A DNA stretch of 64,000 bases from NCBI GenBank assembly GCA_910584055.1, contig CAJTZS010000020.1, positions 7,846 to 71,845 of the forward strand. Direction: 5' to 3'. The stretch's first letter is position 1, and each line of letters starts with the position of its first letter. Shown here piece by piece: positions 28,256 through 38,514 of this stretch. The translations under genes were made by a program, and so were the position numbers. Source of the stretch: an uncultured Muribaculaceae bacterium. GTDB lineage: Bacteria > Bacteroidota > Bacteroidia > Bacteroidales > Muribaculaceae. The notes below the pieces were generated by a model. It made no database searches. It was given only the letters and a program-made list of their open reading frames with translations, and was not told where the DNA came from.

Positions 28256-31200
28256 CTATTTCCCTAATAGCTGATGGAAAACCGGGCGAAGGGTGAACGA
28301 GAATGTGCGGTTTCCGTAGGGAATCATGTATTGCGCCTGTGGACGCGCGCCCCAGCTGTTCTCACATGCGAGACCCTGCTGAACTCCATCGATGCAAAGG
28401 GTGGTGAAGCCGGCTTTCTTAATTTCCGCCGGATGCGTGTTCTGCTTTGTCATCCCACCGTCAAGACTCTCTATCGTATAATCCAGAGCCGAAGCGGAGA
28501 ATGGCTTGTCTGCAGTGACCTCAAGACCGCTGCCGGCATTGTTGAGCTGACGCCAGAAACGCACGTCGCTCTTTGTCCCTGTCTCCTGCGGACGCACGTA
28601 GGGATAGAACTGATCGTCAACCTTCTGGCTGTAGAGACCAAGGAAGGCTCCGTCTTTACGGTCTGCGTAATTCTCACCCGGTCCGCGGCCATAGTAAACA
28701 ATATTTCCGAATGATTCAGGCATCTCCATCTTAACTCCGAAACGGAAGATACCGGGCATTTTCTCACCGGCAGTGGTTTCAAGTGATTCTTTAACAGCCA
28801 CAGTGCCGTCAGGAGCGATTCGGTATGCCATGGCAAGTTTAGACTTGACAGCCGGCATGTCATACAGGGCATTCACCACAACGCAACCATTCTCCACATC
28901 CGATTTGAATTCTGTCAGTTTCATCTCCGGATTCTTCCAGACGGCGAACTCGCGTTGGAGGTTTGCGCCGTAATCGTTATCTGTCGGGGCGCGCCAGAAG
29001 TTGGGAGACAGGTCTCCTTCATTCTTGATAAGGTTGACTCCCTGAACCTCATATCTGGTCATCAGACCGCTGTGACGGTTGAATTCAATCTCAAAATCGG
29101 CATTCTTTACTATCAGATAATTTGCATCGTTATTGACAACTTCGGGAGCGACTCCGTTTCCGTTAGATACCTTGGCAGCAAAACTGTTCTCTTTTCCGGG
29201 AGTCAGAATGATTTGTTCACGGGCAACAGTATGTCCCGCAGGAAGTAAACCTTCCGCATCCTTAAGGTTGTAGTACACGTTCAATGTCCATTCTCCTTCG
29301 TCTGAAATTTTCCCGTAAGGAATTGCAACCTCTGCTGATTTACCGGGAGCGACGGTCAGATTGGAAATCCTGCCCTCACGCACGGGCACGCCATTGTTAA
29401 GCAACGTCCAGTCGAGATTGAGATTGGAAAGGTCGCGGAAGAAGTTTTCATTATACACTTTGACTTTTCCTGCATTCATGTCGGCAGGGGTGGTCCAGAC
29501 GTTCTGATAATAATAAGCCACTTCTCCGGCATGAGGATTGGGTACGCGGTCGGGATTGACAACACCGTTTACACAGAAATTGCCGTCACTCGCGTCAAAA
29601 CGGTTGAAATCGCCGCCATATGCCAGAATCTCCACTCCCCCTTTTCCTTTGGTGCGCACCGCCTGGTCAACAAAATCCCAGATGAATCCTCCCTGCAGAT
29701 TGGGATATTTGCGTATCTGCTCCCAATACTTATCGAATCCGCCCATGGAATTACCCATTGCATGAGCATATTCACATTGTATCAGAGGTTTGTCGCTCGG
29801 AGGATTGCTTCCATATTTTTCCATTCCATTATATCCGTAATACATCGGACAGAAAATATCGGTTTTACCATCCCATCTTGCCTGTTCGTATTGAACCGGA
29901 CGGCTCGGATCTTCTTTTTTCGTCCATTCATATGTAGCCTCGAAGTTCGGGCCATATCCCGCCTCGTTTCCAAGACTCCAGAAAATAATAGAAGGGTGGT
30001 TGAAATAACGTTGCACATTGCGTTGGTCGCGCTCCATATGCGCTTTGGCATAACGCGGATTCTTTGCAAGGGTCGTTTCCTTGTAACCCATTCCGTGACT
30101 TTCGATGTTTGCCTCGGCCACAACATAAATACCATACTTGTCACAAAGGTCATACCATAACGGATCATTGGGATAGTGACATGTCCTGACCGCATTTACA
30201 TTAAGCTTTTTCATAAGCTGAATATCCTGCAACATCCTCTCGGGGGAAACGACATAACCTCCATCGGGGTCAAGCTCATGACGGTTCACGCCTTTGAAGA
30301 GTACAGGCTTCCCATTAACGAGCACCTGACCGTTCTTGATCTCGATTTTCCTGAAACCGACATTGACCGGAACAACCTCATCGTTACCTTTCATCTTAGC
30401 TGTCAATGTGTAAAGATACGGAGACTCGGCAGACCACTTGTTAGGATTTGCCACGCGCATCGAAGTCTTGCCGCTTCCTTTCACTTCGCTTTTTGCGACC
30501 TCCTTTCCGGTGGCATCCGTCAGAACGAGCTCAACCGGAGAGGAAGATGTTGCCGTCAGGTCAATATTGAGCACGCCATCGGTATAGTTGTTCTCAAGAT
30601 CCGGAGTTACGCGGATGTCTTCTATACGCTTCTTGTCGCGGGCATAGAGATAAGAATCGCGTGCCACTCCCGAGAAACGGAAGAAGTCCTGGTCTTCGAG
30701 ATATGACCCATCGCACCAACGGAACACCTGGAAACATATCAGGTTCTCTTTCCCCGGCTGAAGATACTTCGTAAGGTTAAACTCTGTCTCAAGCTTACTG
30801 TCCTCACTATATCCTACGTATTTGCCGTTCACCCAAAGATAGATATTGGATGTTACAGAGCCGAAATGAGCAAAGATATCCTTCCCGCTCCATGATGCCG
30901 GCACCTTTATATACCGGCGGTAAGTGCCGACATGATTATTCTCTGTCGGGACTTCCGGAGGATTGTTATGGAACTGGTTGCGCCATGCATAACCTGTGTT
31001 CACATAGATAGGATCGCCGTAGCCGTTAAGTTCCCACACCCCGGGAACACGGATATTGTCCCATCCCTTGTCATTGAAATCCGTGCGCCAGAAATCCACC
31101 GGACGCTGCTGAGCGTCATTGACCCAGTTGAATTTCCAGGTCCCGTTGAGCGACAGATAATTTTTCGAAGATTTAGCGTCTTGTGCTTTAAGTGCATCCT

Positions 31201-31348
31201 CATTGGCGGAGTATGCGAAATGTGCCGCCCGCATCGGCGAGCGGTTGACCGCGTTGACTTCTGGATCTCTCCATTCATTGAAAGTCTGGGCAAATGCCGC
31301 CAGCCCCAATGCAAGACCCATCGGTAACAAAAGAAATCGTTTGTTCAT
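28256..31348 (-). CDS. Secreted beta-galactosidase, GH2 (LacZ-like)
   Basis: This 1030-residue protein has a signal peptide (MNKRFLLLPMGLALGLAAFA), then the five-domain LacZ layout: jelly-roll domain with WRTDFNDKGWDNIRVPGVW, immunoglobulin-like domains, a TIM barrel from about residue 340, and the C-terminal small-chain domain from about residue 750. The acid/base Glu462 is in LGNEAGYG and the nucleophile Glu526 in IQCEYAHAMGNSMGG, both intact. It is expected to remove terminal beta-galactose in the periplasm or at the surface. It is the last gene of the run GH127, SGNH-GH30, GH2, with only 31 nt to the gene before it. Confidence 0.95.
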   Translation of the reverse strand: MNKRFLLLPMGLALGLAAFAQTFNEWRDPEVNAVNRSPMRAAHFAYSANEDALKAQDAKSSKNYLSLNGTWKFNWVNDAQQRPVDFWRTDFNDKGWDNIRVPGVWELNGYGDPIYVNTGYAWRNQFHNNPPEVPTENNHVGTYRRYIKVPASWSGKDIFAHFGSVTSNIYLWVNGKYVGYSEDSKLETEFNLTKYLQPGKENLICFQVFRWCDGSYLEDQDFFRFSGVARDSYLYARDKKRIEDIRVTPDLENNYTDGVLNIDLTATSSSPVELVLTDATGKEVAKSEVKGSGKTSMRVANPNKWSAESPYLYTLTAKMKGNDEVVPVNVGFRKIEIKNGQVLVNGKPVLFKGVNRHELDPDGGYVVSPERMLQDIQLMKKLNVNAVRTCHYPNDPLWYDLCDKYGIYVVAEANIESHGMGYKETTLAKNPRYAKAHMERDQRNVQRYFNHPSIIFWSLGNEAGYGPNFEATYEWTKKEDPSRPVQYEQARWDGKTDIFCPMYYGYNGMEKYGSNPPSDKPLIQCEYAHAMGNSMGGFDKYWEQIRKYPNLQGGFIWDFVDQAVRTKGKGGVEILAYGGDFNRFDASDGNFCVNGVVNPDRVPNPHAGEVAYYYQNVWTTPADMNAGKVKVYNENFFRDLSNLNLDWTLLNNGVPVREGRISNLTVAPGKSAEVAIPYGKISDEGEWTLNVYYNLKDAEGLLPAGHTVAREQIILTPGKENSFAAKVSNGNGVAPEVVNNDANYLIVKNADFEIEFNRHSGLMTRYEVQGVNLIKNEGDLSPNFWRAPTDNDYGANLQREFAVWKNPEMKLTEFKSDVENGCVVVNALYDMPAVKSKLAMAYRIAPDGTVAVKESLETTAGEKMPGIFRFGVKMEMPESFGNIVYYGRGPGENYADRKDGAFLGLYSQKVDDQFYPYVRPQETGTKSDVRFWRQLNNAGSGLEVTADKPFSASALDYTIESLDGGMTKQNTHPAEIKKAGFTTLCIDGVQQGLACENSWGARPQAQYMIPYGNRTFSFTLRPVFHQLLGK

Positions 31349-31379
31349 GAGTATATTTTGAAATGTTTATATAATGTGA

Positions 31380-33773
31380 TTAATCACTGGTTGTTACAAA
31401 GGTTGTTATTGAACGGGGAGGTATGCAGATATCCGTCAGGCTCTTCACGCTGCCGACTAATGCCAGCGATTCTCCCTCCCTGCCGGATGTCCTGTAAAGA
31501 TTCCATGAAACAGACGGAAGTCCTCCGATGGATACCACCTCCTCGCGTTCTCCATAATTGATCACGACAACAACATACCCTCCATAGGCATTGCGATATG
31601 CAGAACACATCAATCCGTAAGGATCGGTGTAGCTCCCATTGTCTTCCAGACCGGGACGCCCCATGTCAATACGTACCGCCCCGGGACGTATGAAACGGCT
31701 GTAATTGCCTAATGACCACAGAAGTTTGGAATCCACTATAGTGTCGGAGGATGATTCCGGGGCGCGATACTGGAAAAGGAGACCATCCTTATAGTTACCG
31801 CCTACTGCACGCCACCACTGCCAGCTGCGGGCATCGGCATATACAAGGTCGTGATGAATCATCCTCACAACATACAGCGCGGTCTTCATGGTCCGGTCAT
31901 ATCCATGGCCTCCGCCTATCTCCTCGTCATTGCCCATGATACATACCTCGCTCTGCCAGAAGTCCACCCCATATTTCTTAAGAGTGTCGCGCAATGCCTT
32001 ACGGCATTCCTTCATATAAGAGACAGGCGTATTGGTCCAATAGCTGTGACCCGCCATGAGACGGGGTAAGCTTTTCAGATTCCCGACATACGATGACACG
32101 CTGTCCGGAGAAAAGAATGACTGTATCTCATATCCCCTATCCGGTCCGGTCTCATGCGTTGACATCATGCAACGGTAATCGGATGATTCAGGTATAATTA
32201 CCTTTGTGTCCATTTTTCTCGACTGAAGCTCCCTGTCAAGAATCCTTGTCAGCCGGGCTATCTCATATTTCGTTGCAGGAGTGCCCTCCTGTTTGGGTCC
32301 GAGCCAGTTCCAGTGACCGTCCGGCTCATTTACCGGAGATATGTAATCGAGCGTCACGCCGTCGTTACTCTTCAGTCCGTCAACAACATCAACCATGAAT
32401 TTAGCAAAATCCCCGTATTTGTCATCCCTTAGATTATACGTACCACCCCTGCCGGTGTTTGTGGCGAGTCCGTTCTGCGTATAATAGACCGGAGGGGAGT
32501 TCAAAAAGCCAAGAAGATAGGGAACGCCATGCCTTTTCGCAAGCTTCAGGAAATTTCTTTGGCCCGCCTGTTTGCTCCACTCATAAGTGCCGTCTGCATT
32601 GAGAAAACATTCGGTTCGCGTTCCGTTGTTGATTCGGCTGCTGTCTCCTTGTTCCACGCTCCCCGCCCCGATATTGAACCGCCATATGCTCAGGCCTATT
32701 CCCTCCGGGTTTCCCTTAGCGTCATTCTCTGTGCTGAATAGCCAACGCGCCACCTTTTCCTGCGTATCCTCAGGCATTTTCCCTACAAACCTCATGCTCC
32801 ACGCATCAGACGCCCCGAAACAATCTATGGGTTGATATTCAACGCCCGTATTAACAACAAAAACATTTGATTTCCCGGAATCGCATACAGAAGGGACATC
32901 TATGGGCTTGCCTTTTACCAAATCCAGATCCACAAGCTTATTGAACATCAGCCGCCCTGCGGTCTCCGTACCCGCCGCATCAAAATGCAACCCATCGTCG
33001 AGCAGATTTATACTATTGAAATCCAGCACATACACTCCGGGCAGCTCCTTTGCCACCCTATATTGCGCAGCCTCTATGTCGGCATTGTACTGACGAGAGG
33101 AGCGAGGGACAGTGCCCATAATAAAAGGCAACGACAGATCCTTTTCCTTGCCTGTCACTTTATATATACTCTCACGCATGTACGTGATCATATCCTTGAA
33201 GTTTTTGTAATAGTCACCGGCCTTTTTTCTGTCGCTCTCTCCTTGATGCCACATTATGGCCTTCACATCATATCCGTTTTTCAATTTACCGAGGGTTTTA
33301 TCCACACACTTGGCAAAACCTTCCGTCAGCGACAGTGTCAGCGACAATTCTTCGTTACTGCTGTCATGCGCCTTATTGCGTGCAAGCCATTCTTTATCTG
33401 CATACCATACAGGTTTCCCGTTTTCATCATCGCCATATTGACCCGGTGTTATAGAAGTTCCGCCATATGTGCACTTTATGGAATAGAAATCTTCATCAAC
33501 GGTTTTGTCTATCAGGTAATTTGTCACATCGCAGAAAGCGAATGTGTCTCCAGGCTTGAATTTCCCGAACCTTCCATCGCATGAAGACCAGACAAAGGCA
33601 TACTTGAGATGTCTGACTGGCTTATCCAGATAGTCGGGTTTTACCGAAGAGGGCGCACGTCCCTCAGCATTCGACTGCCCCGCTGTTATAAACACACTTG
33701 CAGGAACTTGCGACGAGGCAACAGATTGTCCCGCCGCAAGTAATAATGTAACCAAGAAATTAATGCATCTCAT
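31380..33773 (-). CDS. Bifunctional SGNH (CE6-like) esterase - GH30 glycosidase
   Basis: Start is taken as the ATG at 33773, which begins a clean signal peptide (MRCINFLVTLLLAAGQSVAS); an in-frame ATG at 33797 would overlap GH127. Residues about 25-265 form a sialate-O-acetylesterase-type SGNH domain: FITAGQSNAEGR with Ser34, YGGTSI, MWHQGESD, and DGLHFDAAGTETAG with the Asp-His pair. Residues about 280-797 are a GH30 barrel plus beta-sandwich, with acid/base Glu483 in SPVNEPDGHWNW and nucleophile Glu609 in DFWQSEVCIMG. GH30 includes endo-beta-1,6-galactanases, which would suit the neighbours, but the subfamily cannot be fixed here. The fusion suggests the enzyme deacetylates and cuts the same side chain. 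Confidence 0.85.
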   Translation of the reverse strand: MRCINFLVTLLLAAGQSVASSQVPASVFITAGQSNAEGRAPSSVKPDYLDKPVRHLKYAFVWSSCDGRFGKFKPGDTFAFCDVTNYLIDKTVDEDFYSIKCTYGGTSITPGQYGDDENGKPVWYADKEWLARNKAHDSSNEELSLTLSLTEGFAKCVDKTLGKLKNGYDVKAIMWHQGESDRKKAGDYYKNFKDMITYMRESIYKVTGKEKDLSLPFIMGTVPRSSRQYNADIEAAQYRVAKELPGVYVLDFNSINLLDDGLHFDAAGTETAGRLMFNKLVDLDLVKGKPIDVPSVCDSGKSNVFVVNTGVEYQPIDCFGASDAWSMRFVGKMPEDTQEKVARWLFSTENDAKGNPEGIGLSIWRFNIGAGSVEQGDSSRINNGTRTECFLNADGTYEWSKQAGQRNFLKLAKRHGVPYLLGFLNSPPVYYTQNGLATNTGRGGTYNLRDDKYGDFAKFMVDVVDGLKSNDGVTLDYISPVNEPDGHWNWLGPKQEGTPATKYEIARLTRILDRELQSRKMDTKVIIPESSDYRCMMSTHETGPDRGYEIQSFFSPDSVSSYVGNLKSLPRLMAGHSYWTNTPVSYMKECRKALRDTLKKYGVDFWQSEVCIMGNDEEIGGGHGYDRTMKTALYVVRMIHHDLVYADARSWQWWRAVGGNYKDGLLFQYRAPESSSDTIVDSKLLWSLGNYSRFIRPGAVRIDMGRPGLEDNGSYTDPYGLMCSAYRNAYGGYVVVVINYGEREEVVSIGGLPSVSWNLYRTSGREGESLALVGSVKSLTDICIPPRSITTFVTTSD

Positions 33774-33781
33774 AGTCGGAA

Positions 33782-36190
33782 TCATCTTACATCCCATTCG
33801 TAAATTCCTGATGAATTCTCATCAGGAAGTTTGACCTCGATTCTGACGGCATCGGTCTTAACCGGTTTGAAGTTGACGGTGTTCATATTCCCCTTGACCG
33901 CACCGTATTTGCCGGCATCCTCCACCGGTTGCCAATTGCCGGTGCTGTCGCGATAGAACATCCGCCATGACTGCGGAACGCGGCATCCTCCCCAGGGACC
34001 ATCGTCATACCAGAATACTGACGTATTGCTTACAGTCGTTGCCTCGGGGAATTCATACTCAACCCATTCTGTCGAACCCTTTTTCGGCCACCATTGGTAA
34101 TGGGTCACTGAGCGGTCGTTGCCGTCCTTGGGCACAAGGCGGTCGTTGATTGCGGACAACGCCGGAGTTACGTGGGAAGCGGAAGCCTTACTCTTTGAGG
34201 CAAGAGTCTCCGCCGGAGCGGGACGGGTTGACATAAGGTCTTGCGACATCCATACCGCCATATTGCCAGGACCGCGATGACACCATGCGTAATAGGGAAT
34301 CATGGTCAACCGCACGTCATCAACCACAAGCTTTCCGGAATCATCGAACTTCAGGGTCTGCGCATCCGTCACAAGCTCCGTGACTCCGTTGAGCAGGTCG
34401 AGCCGGTCTACTACATTTATCTCCGGCTTCTGGTTGACAAGAACACTCAACACATCGAAATCATTGTCAGGCCATTCCGCACAATAGACTATCGGACCGC
34501 GCTCGAACGCCACCCTGCCGAGGTCTGCCTCTACATTGGTATGCGCCTTGACTGTCCTTGGCTCCATATCGAAATGTATCTCAACCTTGTCTCCCCTCTT
34601 CCAGTTGCGGTCGATGGAGACATATCCTTTGGTGAGGTTGCCTTCGACAGGCTTTCCGTTAACCCGTATTGAATATCCGAGACGTTTGCCGTCGGAATAT
34701 CGGTAGAGATCGGAGGGTACAACATCCCCCCGCAACCACCCGGGAATGCGGATCTTCATATCGAATCTACCGACTTTGTTTTTATCTACCGTCAGCATGA
34801 CATCGCCGTTCCATGGATATCCCGTCGCCTGGGTCAGCACCACATCCTTACCTGCCACGTCAAGGTCAGCGGTGTTCGACATGAACAGGTTAACATAAAC
34901 ATCGCGGTCTTTCACTGCGTACACATAACCCGGAAGGGAGGGTATGAAGCGGCATATATTCGACGGGCAGCAGGCGCAGCCGAACCAAGGCTGACGCTGG
35001 TGCTGGCCATGCGATTCAAGCGGATTCGGATAAAAGAAGCCACCTCCGTCGATAGAGACTCCGGAAATCAATCCATTATACAATGTGCGTTCAAGCACAT
35101 CGTAATATTTCGAATCGCCGTGAAGCAGGAACAATCTGTGATTCACATACACATTCCCGATTGCGGCACACGTCTCGCAATATGCCGACATATTGGGGAG
35201 CTCGTAATTCTTACCGAATGCCTCACCCTCGTGCTTAGCTCCGATGCCGCCTGTTATATAATATTTTTTGCTTACGATATTGTCCCAGATTTTGTCAATG
35301 GCCTTGATATATGCGGAATCACCTGTTAGCGCGGCGACATCGGCCATACCGGCATACATGTAAACAGCACGCACGGCGTGCCCGACAGCCTCATCCTGCT
35401 CGACAACCGGTTTGTGCGCTTGGCTGTATTCATCCCGGCGCGAAGTGTATCCACGTTTGTCGAGAAAAAACTTGGCCTGGTCAAGATACTTTTTGTCGCC
35501 CGTGGCAAGATACAGCCTTGCCAATGCCATCTCAGCTATCTGATGCCCGGGCACCCGAACAAGCTGATTCTCGCCATCTCCGATTGCCGCGCACACACAG
35601 TCTGCGTATTTCATCGCAATATCCAGAAAGTTTCGTTTTCCGGTAGCCTGATAATATGCCACAGCACCATCAACCATATGCCCTAAGTTATAGAACTCAT
35701 GGCTCAAATCCTCAACTTTCTCCCATCGTTTGCTACCGGACCACTCATGCGGATGCTTAGGATTCATTGTCCTGCTTGTATACAGGTATCCATCCGGCTC
35801 CTGAGCCGCAGCCACTATTCTAAGGACGCTGTCTATATAATTCTCAAGTTTTTTATCCGGATATGTCTGCAGGATATAACTTGCCCCCTCTATTGTCTTA
35901 TACACATCAGTGTCATCGAACGACAAACCGCCCACATGAATGGTGTCTGAAGGATGGGCTGCCTTGATGAAATTTGCATAACGGCCGCTCTCTTCGCATT
36001 TACTGAAAGCCAACGGAATCGTCACCTCCCTACTTGCCTTCAACCTTTGACCCCAGAAAGAATCCGTCACCTTGACGGAAGTGAAGGGCACGGGGTTTAT
36101 CGGATACCCTCTGAAACTCTTGTCGGCTTTTGCATAAGCAGCTGCGCAAATAGCAACTGATATGCAGACAAGCAATATTATTTTTTTCAT
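33782..36190 (-). CDS. Beta-L-arabinofuranosidase, GH127, with C-terminal sandwich domain
   Basis: The 802-residue protein has a signal peptide (MKKIILLVCISVAICAAAYA) and the GH127 (formerly DUF1680) alpha/alpha barrel. The zinc-cysteine site that defines the family is intact: Glu339 and Cys341 in AYCETCAAIG, and Cys407-Cys408 in FGCACCPSNICR. The enzyme uses a zinc-bound cysteine nucleophile to release beta-L-arabinofuranose. From about residue 650 a separate domain (WVEYEFPEATTVSNTSVFWY) resembles discoidin-type carbohydrate-binding modules. It lies downstream of SusD but after a terminator and has its own candidate promoter. Its stop is 8 nt before the chosen start of the SGNH-GH30 gene. 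Confidence 0.93.
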   Translation of the reverse strand: MKKIILLVCISVAICAAAYAKADKSFRGYPINPVPFTSVKVTDSFWGQRLKASREVTIPLAFSKCEESGRYANFIKAAHPSDTIHVGGLSFDDTDVYKTIEGASYILQTYPDKKLENYIDSVLRIVAAAQEPDGYLYTSRTMNPKHPHEWSGSKRWEKVEDLSHEFYNLGHMVDGAVAYYQATGKRNFLDIAMKYADCVCAAIGDGENQLVRVPGHQIAEMALARLYLATGDKKYLDQAKFFLDKRGYTSRRDEYSQAHKPVVEQDEAVGHAVRAVYMYAGMADVAALTGDSAYIKAIDKIWDNIVSKKYYITGGIGAKHEGEAFGKNYELPNMSAYCETCAAIGNVYVNHRLFLLHGDSKYYDVLERTLYNGLISGVSIDGGGFFYPNPLESHGQHQRQPWFGCACCPSNICRFIPSLPGYVYAVKDRDVYVNLFMSNTADLDVAGKDVVLTQATGYPWNGDVMLTVDKNKVGRFDMKIRIPGWLRGDVVPSDLYRYSDGKRLGYSIRVNGKPVEGNLTKGYVSIDRNWKRGDKVEIHFDMEPRTVKAHTNVEADLGRVAFERGPIVYCAEWPDNDFDVLSVLVNQKPEINVVDRLDLLNGVTELVTDAQTLKFDDSGKLVVDDVRLTMIPYYAWCHRGPGNMAVWMSQDLMSTRPAPAETLASKSKASASHVTPALSAINDRLVPKDGNDRSVTHYQWWPKKGSTEWVEYEFPEATTVSNTSVFWYDDGPWGGCRVPQSWRMFYRDSTGNWQPVEDAGKYGAVKGNMNTVNFKPVKTDAVRIEVKLPDENSSGIYEWDVR

Positions 36191-36225
36191 TTGTTTTTAA
36201 GTTAGTTCATGGCCATTAACATCTG

Positions 36226-36233
36226 CAAAGTTA
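36226..36233 (-). promoter_or_regulatory. -7 box upstream of GH127
   Basis: TAACTTTG on the minus strand is an exact TAnnTTTG match, 36 nt before the GH127 ATG. No TTTG lies at the -33 spacing, so an activator may be needed. Together with the terminator at 36332-36376 it suggests the enzyme genes are transcribed separately from susCD. Confidence 0.55.
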
Positions 36234-36331
36234 CAACTTTTTCCTGTTCTTCACATCGTCTAATGGTTCATTTTGCAATGAGAGATATATCTCAAAGGCG
36301 ACAAAACCGCCTCAATCACCACCTGAAATTC

Positions 36332-36376
36332 AAAAAAAGAGTTCCTCCGTGCCGTTATTCACGGCCCGAAGGAACT
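36332..36376 (-). terminator. Rho-independent terminator after susD
   Basis: On the minus strand AGTTCCT pairs with AGGAACT, and inner GGGCCGTG pairs with CACGG around a short loop; the stem is followed directly by seven T (seven A at 36332-36338 on the + strand). It is 77 nt past the susD stop. It could end, or only attenuate, the susCD transcript. Confidence 0.8.
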
Positions 36377-36452
36377 ATAACCTAAACCAAGCCTTTTTTA
36401 CCTTTGGATACTTTAACCTGGAAACCTCATATGTAAGTTAACCTATCGAAAA

Positions 36453-38501
36453 TTATTTTGTCGCTGATTTCCCAGGTTCAGACGGCCAATATGGATTCTG
36501 ATACAACGGCGAACCGGAAACCGTAGCGCCATCGGGCGAAGTGAGCAGCATCTGCTTGATGGGCAGTGGCGACAGATAATGAGCCATATGCCATTTCAAA
36601 CCATCGGGCACAAGCTGACTGCCACCTGCCCTGTGCGGCAACACGTATTTTGATTCCGACTCAGGTGAAACAGCGGAAACCAACTTGGCCTTGAGTTTTA
36701 CAGGATCCGCATCATCTCCGGAACCGAACTGAGCGAAATACTTGATCATCTCGTCGTTGTCATTCCAGATATGGCAACCTTCAACCTTGAAGCCCTGAGT
36801 GCACATCTGGTCCAGTGAACGCCAGCGGACAAGGTCATCCCAGCGGTATCCTTCAGCCATCAGTTCACAACGGCGCTCACGGCGGATATTGAAGCGGACA
36901 ACATCCACAAGAGTCCCGGCGGTATACGCCCCCCAGTCTCCCTGAGCCTCTTTGTTCATATCCGTGGCATTGACAGTGATCATATAATTTTTTTCAAGAC
37001 CTGTATGTCGCCCGCGGATTGCTTTCCAGTATTTATCGCAGTTTCCTCCAAGGCTTCCGTTCAGTTCGTAATATGCCTCGATATAATTGAGAAGGGCTTC
37101 CACGCTGCGGAACAACGGACACGCCGTGTAACCTTGACCGTTACCGCACTGGGTCTGATCCGGATTATTACCCTTACGGAGAGCATAACCCGTAGAGTAG
37201 CCGGTCTCTTCACCACTATCCGCCAATGCGGGGATACCTTCGACCGGATTGGCGTGACTGCCGTTGCCTGAAATCAGGACATTCTTCTGTCCGGGTTCCT
37301 TCAAAAGCACGCCAAGTCGCGGGTCTCGTCCTGCGCGGACATTATGAATAGTGTTGTCTCCTTGATAATCCGAGCCTCTTGCGTATATCGGCAGTCCGTT
37401 GGCCATTATGAATCCATCGACACAACCTCTTGTGGTGCCACAAGATTGATTTCCCTTCTGAGCTTGAACCACAACATTATGGTTGATACCCAGAGTGTTG
37501 CTGTAAACGCGCCATAACAGGACCTCGTTGAATTTTCCTGTATTCGTTGTGCCGAACATAGCAAGCCACGGGTTCTCATCTTCATATTCCGCTACGGTTT
37601 TCCCCTCTTCCTGAGGAACGACACCGGTATTGACAGCAAGTGAGCCGATAGCCTGAGACGCTACGATATCGGAAGCTTTTATGGCTTCGTCCAGGAAATA
37701 CTTCCATTCCGCTTCGGCAGAACCGGCCTTGAATGCAAACCCGCTGTTATAATCCTTATTCTTTCCGGGCCATTCAGATGTGCCCGGCACAAATGCCGTG
37801 CCGGCGAAGTTCTTTTCGAATGTGCCCTCATAAAGAGCCACTCGGCTCTTCAGAAGCATCGCAGTCTCGGCATTGATTCGTGTGTTCTGCATGTTGACAC
37901 CCTTCATCATATCATAGGCCGTCTGGCAATCCTCAAGTATGAAACGGGCAACTTCATTCCGGGGAAAGCGTTTGCTCGCGGACGTCAAAGCCCCCAATTG
38001 ATCCGGCAGGCTCGTGGTGACGATAGGGAGGTCTCCGAATTTCTTTAGGGCCTTGAAGTATTCATAGGCACGAAGGAAATGCATCTCTCCGATATAATGG
38101 TCAATGTTGCTCCTGTTTCCGGAGATCTGACCGGCATTATACCTGGGCATGACATTATCAAAGAAGTAATTGATGGCGTTAACCCTCGACCATAGATTCT
38201 TATAGTCGTCATTGTTAAGGTCCGTCAGCAATTTGCCGTCCTGATATTTGTTGTCTACCCAGCGTTTGGTCATCATGTCTGTCTGGTCGTCATTACCATA
38301 GATACCATAGCTCCAGTTTCCATGGCTCGGGAGGATATCCGTATAACGTCCATCACAATAATTCAACAGGTCTGTCTCACTTGTGAAGTATTTTTCCGGA
38401 GAAATCGAAGTCAACGGCTCCTTGTCGAGATAGTCGTTGCAGGAGGTCATCATACCTGTCAGAGCGAAAATACCTGCCGCAATCAATATATTATTTTTCA
38501 T
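36453..38501 (-). CDS. SusD/RagB-family glycan-binding lipoprotein
   Basis: SusD-like proteins cap a SusC channel on the cell surface and deliver oligosaccharides to it. The 682-residue product has a lipoprotein signal with the cysteine in MMTSCNDYLDKEPLT, which is the classic SusD opening, then TPR-like helices and the conserved segments HFLRAYEYFKALKKFGDLP and RFNIRRERRCELMAEGYRWD. The end LYQNPYWP is also typical. It is larger than SusD of the starch system (about 550 residues). It starts 13 nt after the SusC stop and shares its promoter. The ligand is probably an arabinogalactan oligosaccharide, judged from the surrounding enzymes. Confidence 0.95.
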   Translation of the reverse strand: MKNNILIAAGIFALTGMMTSCNDYLDKEPLTSISPEKYFTSETDLLNYCDGRYTDILPSHGNWSYGIYGNDDQTDMMTKRWVDNKYQDGKLLTDLNNDDYKNLWSRVNAINYFFDNVMPRYNAGQISGNRSNIDHYIGEMHFLRAYEYFKALKKFGDLPIVTTSLPDQLGALTSASKRFPRNEVARFILEDCQTAYDMMKGVNMQNTRINAETAMLLKSRVALYEGTFEKNFAGTAFVPGTSEWPGKNKDYNSGFAFKAGSAEAEWKYFLDEAIKASDIVASQAIGSLAVNTGVVPQEEGKTVAEYEDENPWLAMFGTTNTGKFNEVLLWRVYSNTLGINHNVVVQAQKGNQSCGTTRGCVDGFIMANGLPIYARGSDYQGDNTIHNVRAGRDPRLGVLLKEPGQKNVLISGNGSHANPVEGIPALADSGEETGYSTGYALRKGNNPDQTQCGNGQGYTACPLFRSVEALLNYIEAYYELNGSLGGNCDKYWKAIRGRHTGLEKNYMITVNATDMNKEAQGDWGAYTAGTLVDVVRFNIRRERRCELMAEGYRWDDLVRWRSLDQMCTQGFKVEGCHIWNDNDEMIKYFAQFGSGDDADPVKLKAKLVSAVSPESESKYVLPHRAGGSQLVPDGLKWHMAHYLSPLPIKQMLLTSPDGATVSGSPLYQNPYWPSEPGKSATK

Positions 38502-38514
38502 TTTTATGCTAAAT

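Noticed and set aside
33774..33797. Earlier ATG for the SGNH-GH30 protein
   Set aside because: It would add eight residues before the signal peptide and overlap the GH127 stop; ATG 33773 gives a cleaner signal sequence.
36224..36234. GTAACTTTGCA on the minus strand, resembling the CTnDOT-type attachment core
   Set aside because: It coincides with the TAnnTTTG promoter box, which shares the same bases; no element end is beside it.
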